Position numbers and translations under genes: made by a program. From an uncultured Clostridium sp. (GTDB lineage Bacteria; Bacillota_A; Clostridia; TANB77; CAG-508), in contig CAJKKA010000082.1 of assembly GCA_905200315.1 (NCBI GenBank), positions 1-7,146 of the forward strand: DNA of 7,146 nt. Reading direction: 5' to 3'. Positions 5,809-7,146 of this stretch are shown piece by piece (within the stretch, counting starts at the first letter, position 1; each line of letters opens with the position of its first letter). A model generated the notes under the pieces. That model did not search any database. It was not told the DNA's origin and saw only the letters and a program-made list of their open reading frames with translations.

Positions 5809-7146
5809 AAAGAGTTGAAAAGCAAAATTTAAAAGACTTAAAAGATGCTTGTGTTTTAGCAAAAGATGCAAAGTTTCCATCTCCTTTTGATTCAAAACTT
5901 GAATTTTCATGTTCTGCAAGGGGGCCTTGGAATATAGTACATACAGGTATGTTAATCCCACAGGCACATGAAGTATATGTATGTGCGCAAAGTTGCCTTC
6001 GCGGTGTAGTTTTAACAGCTGCTGAAATGAATGCAATAGATAGATTTTCAAATATTATAGTAAGAGAAAACAATATATTAGAAGGAAATACAGAGGATTT
6101 AATAGTTGAAGGTATGGGAGATATTTTAGAAAAACTTCCGTACACTCCAAGAGCAATTCTTGTATATACAAGCTGTATCCACCATTTTATAGGATGTGAT
6201 TTAAATTTAGTATATAAAAGACTTAGAGAAAAATATCCAAATGTCGAATTTACAGATTGCTATATGAATCCGATTATGAGAAAAAGCGGACTTACACCAG
6301 ATCAGCTTATGAGAAGACAATTATATAGCTTATTAGATAAACAAGACTTAGATTCAAAAAGCGTTAATATAATTGGAAACAACTTAAAAACAGACGATGA
6401 TTCTGAGCTTGTAAAGATAATAAGAGAAAATGGATTTACTCTTAGAGAAGTTCCAAGAACAAAAACTTATGACGAGTATAAAGAAATGGGTAAAGCATTT
6501 TTAAATATAACTTACAATCCAGCTGCAATAGAGGCTGGAAGATATTTAGAAGAAAAATTAGGACAAAAACATCTTTATTTGCCACTAAGTTATGGATTTG
6601 ATGAAATCGAAAAAACTCTAGATACACTTTGTGAAAACTTAGGAATAGAAAAAATAGATTTTACTTCAAATAAAAAACAAGCTTTAGATGCTTTAAAAAA
6701 AGCAAAAGAAGTTATAGGAGATACTCCTATAGAAATCGATTATACGCTTACATTAAGACCTGCAAGTCTTGCGAGACTTCTTTTAGAAAATGGATTTAAT
6801 GTAGTATCTATTTATGAAGACTGTTTTGCAAGTGAGGAAGAGGAAGATTTTAAATGGATTCAAGAAAATTATCCAAATTTAAGAATATATGCAACAGTAC
6901 ATGTAAAAATGCGTTTTGTAAATCGAAAAAGAGATGAAAAATTATTAGCATTAGGCCAAAAAGCAGCGTATTTTACAGGTTCAAATAACTTTGTAAATAT
7001 CATCGAAGGTGGCGGAATGTATGGATTTAGTGGAATTATAAAATTATGTGACCTTATGATAGATGCATTTTTAAATGAAAAAGACATGAAAAAATTAATA
7101 CAATTTAAGGGATTGGGGTGTGAAAATTATGAAACAAATTGCAAGT
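5802..7146 (+). CDS. NifD-like nitrogenase component 1 subunit (partial, 3' end outside window)
   Basis: The frame is open from ATG 5802 to the window end (448 codons), with AGGAGG at 5789-5794. It resembles the alpha subunit of nitrogenase-type oxidoreductases, which hold the catalytic metal centre and accept electrons from the NifH-like protein. Cysteines placed like P-cluster ligands are C37 ([11 protein letters not shown]), C61 or C65 ([10 protein letters not shown]) and C125 ([12 protein letters not shown]). The segment matching the FeMo-co cysteine region of NifD reads [17 protein letters not shown] (234-250), with no Cys (T237 is the closest equivalent). The region of the FeMo-co histidine reads GGGMYGFSG (403-411), with no His. 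So it should not hold FeMo-co in the standard way. These alignments are by eye. A downstream start at 7129 overlaps its 3' end. Function is unknown; related enzymes reduce tetrapyrroles or C-S bonds. Confidence 0.88.
   Translation, partial: MLKRVEKQNLKDLKDACVLAKDAKFPSPFDSKLEFSCSARGPWNIVHTGMLIPQAHEVYVCAQSCLRGVVLTAAEMNAIDRFSNIIVRENNILEGNTEDLIVEGMGDILEKLPYTPRAILVYTSCIHHFIGCDLNLVYKRLREKYPNVEFTDCYMNPIMRKSGLTPDQLMRRQLYSLLDKQDLDSKSVNIIGNNLKTDDDSELVKIIRENGFTLREVPRTKTYDEYKEMGKAFLNITYNPAAIEAGRYLEEKLGQKHLYLPLSYGFDEIEKTLDTLCENLGIEKIDFTSNKKQALDALKKAKEVIGDTPIEIDYTLTLRPASLARLLLENGFNVVSIYEDCFASEEEEDFKWIQENYPNLRIYATVHVKMRFVNRKRDEKLLALGQKAAYFTGSNNFVNIIEGGGMYGFSGIIKLCDLMIDAFLNEKDMKKLIQFKGLGCENYETNCK
7129..7146 (+). 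CDS. Start of a probable second component-1 subunit (NifK-like), partial
   Basis: ATG 7129 opens a +1 frame relative to the NifD-like gene and reads MKQIAS to the window end. A GGGGTG ribosome binding site at 7115-7120 lies eight bases upstream. Nitrogenase-type component 1 is normally an alpha/beta pair encoded side by side, so a NifK-like partner is expected here. The NifD-like frame has no stop by 7146, so the two would overlap by at least 18 nt, in line with the overlaps earlier in the operon. Six codons cannot prove the product. Confidence 0.5.

Noticed and set aside
5153..6145. Minus-strand open frames opposite the NifH-like and NifD-like genes
   Set aside because: They lack ribosome binding sites and are antisense shadows of well-supported genes.
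4954..7146. True nitrogen-fixing nitrogenase (nifHDK)
   Set aside because: The NifD-like protein lacks the FeMo-co Cys and His regions, and no nif assembly genes are present; NifH similarity alone is not enough.

Overview
The window is AT-rich, low-GC Firmicutes DNA, most likely from an anaerobic clostridium. Signs of this are a threonine T-box leader, strong AGGAGG/GGGGG ribosome binding sites, A/T-ending codons and nitrogenase-like genes; family placement within Clostridia (for example Peptostreptococcaceae) is only a guess. It has two halves that point away from each other.

Minus strand, 1-1872: a threonine biosynthesis operon. A consensus promoter (1844-1872) drives a T-box leader with an apparent ACU (Thr) specifier and an intrinsic terminator (1567-1599). 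Threonine synthase thrC (32-1513) follows, then the first codons of what looks like homoserine kinase thrB (1-23). Uncharged tRNA-Thr should therefore switch on the last two steps of threonine synthesis. A perfect 19-bp inverted repeat (1862-1914) covers the -35 box.

Spacer, 1873-2758: this holds a short monocistronic unit for a 34-residue single-span membrane protein (2226-2330) with its own ribosome binding site and terminator (2371-2412). After it comes a good promoter (2423-2451) and a leader of about 300 nt that ends in an intrinsic terminator hairpin (2709-2742), just before the first gene of the next operon. The leader looks like an attenuator or riboswitch of a class I cannot name.

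Plus strand, 2759-7146: a tightly packed operon. It encodes a FecCD-type ABC permease, an ABC ATPase whose C-terminus carries an extra domain resembling the small TM1266-type 'iron-only hydrogenase system regulator' proteins, a NifH-like iron protein with all nucleotide and [4Fe-4S] motifs intact, a NifD-like subunit, and the start of a second component-1 subunit (probably NifK-like) running off the end. The NifD-like protein keeps cysteines suitable for a P-cluster-like centre but lacks the Cys and His that hold FeMo-co in true nitrogenase. The system is therefore probably not a nitrogen fixer. It looks like an uncharacterised nitrogenase-superfamily reductase paired with an importer for a metal chelate, tetrapyrrole or similar ligand. 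The transporter may supply the substrate or metal cofactor, and the TM1266-like domain could sense it and gate uptake. No substrate-binding protein for the importer is in the window.
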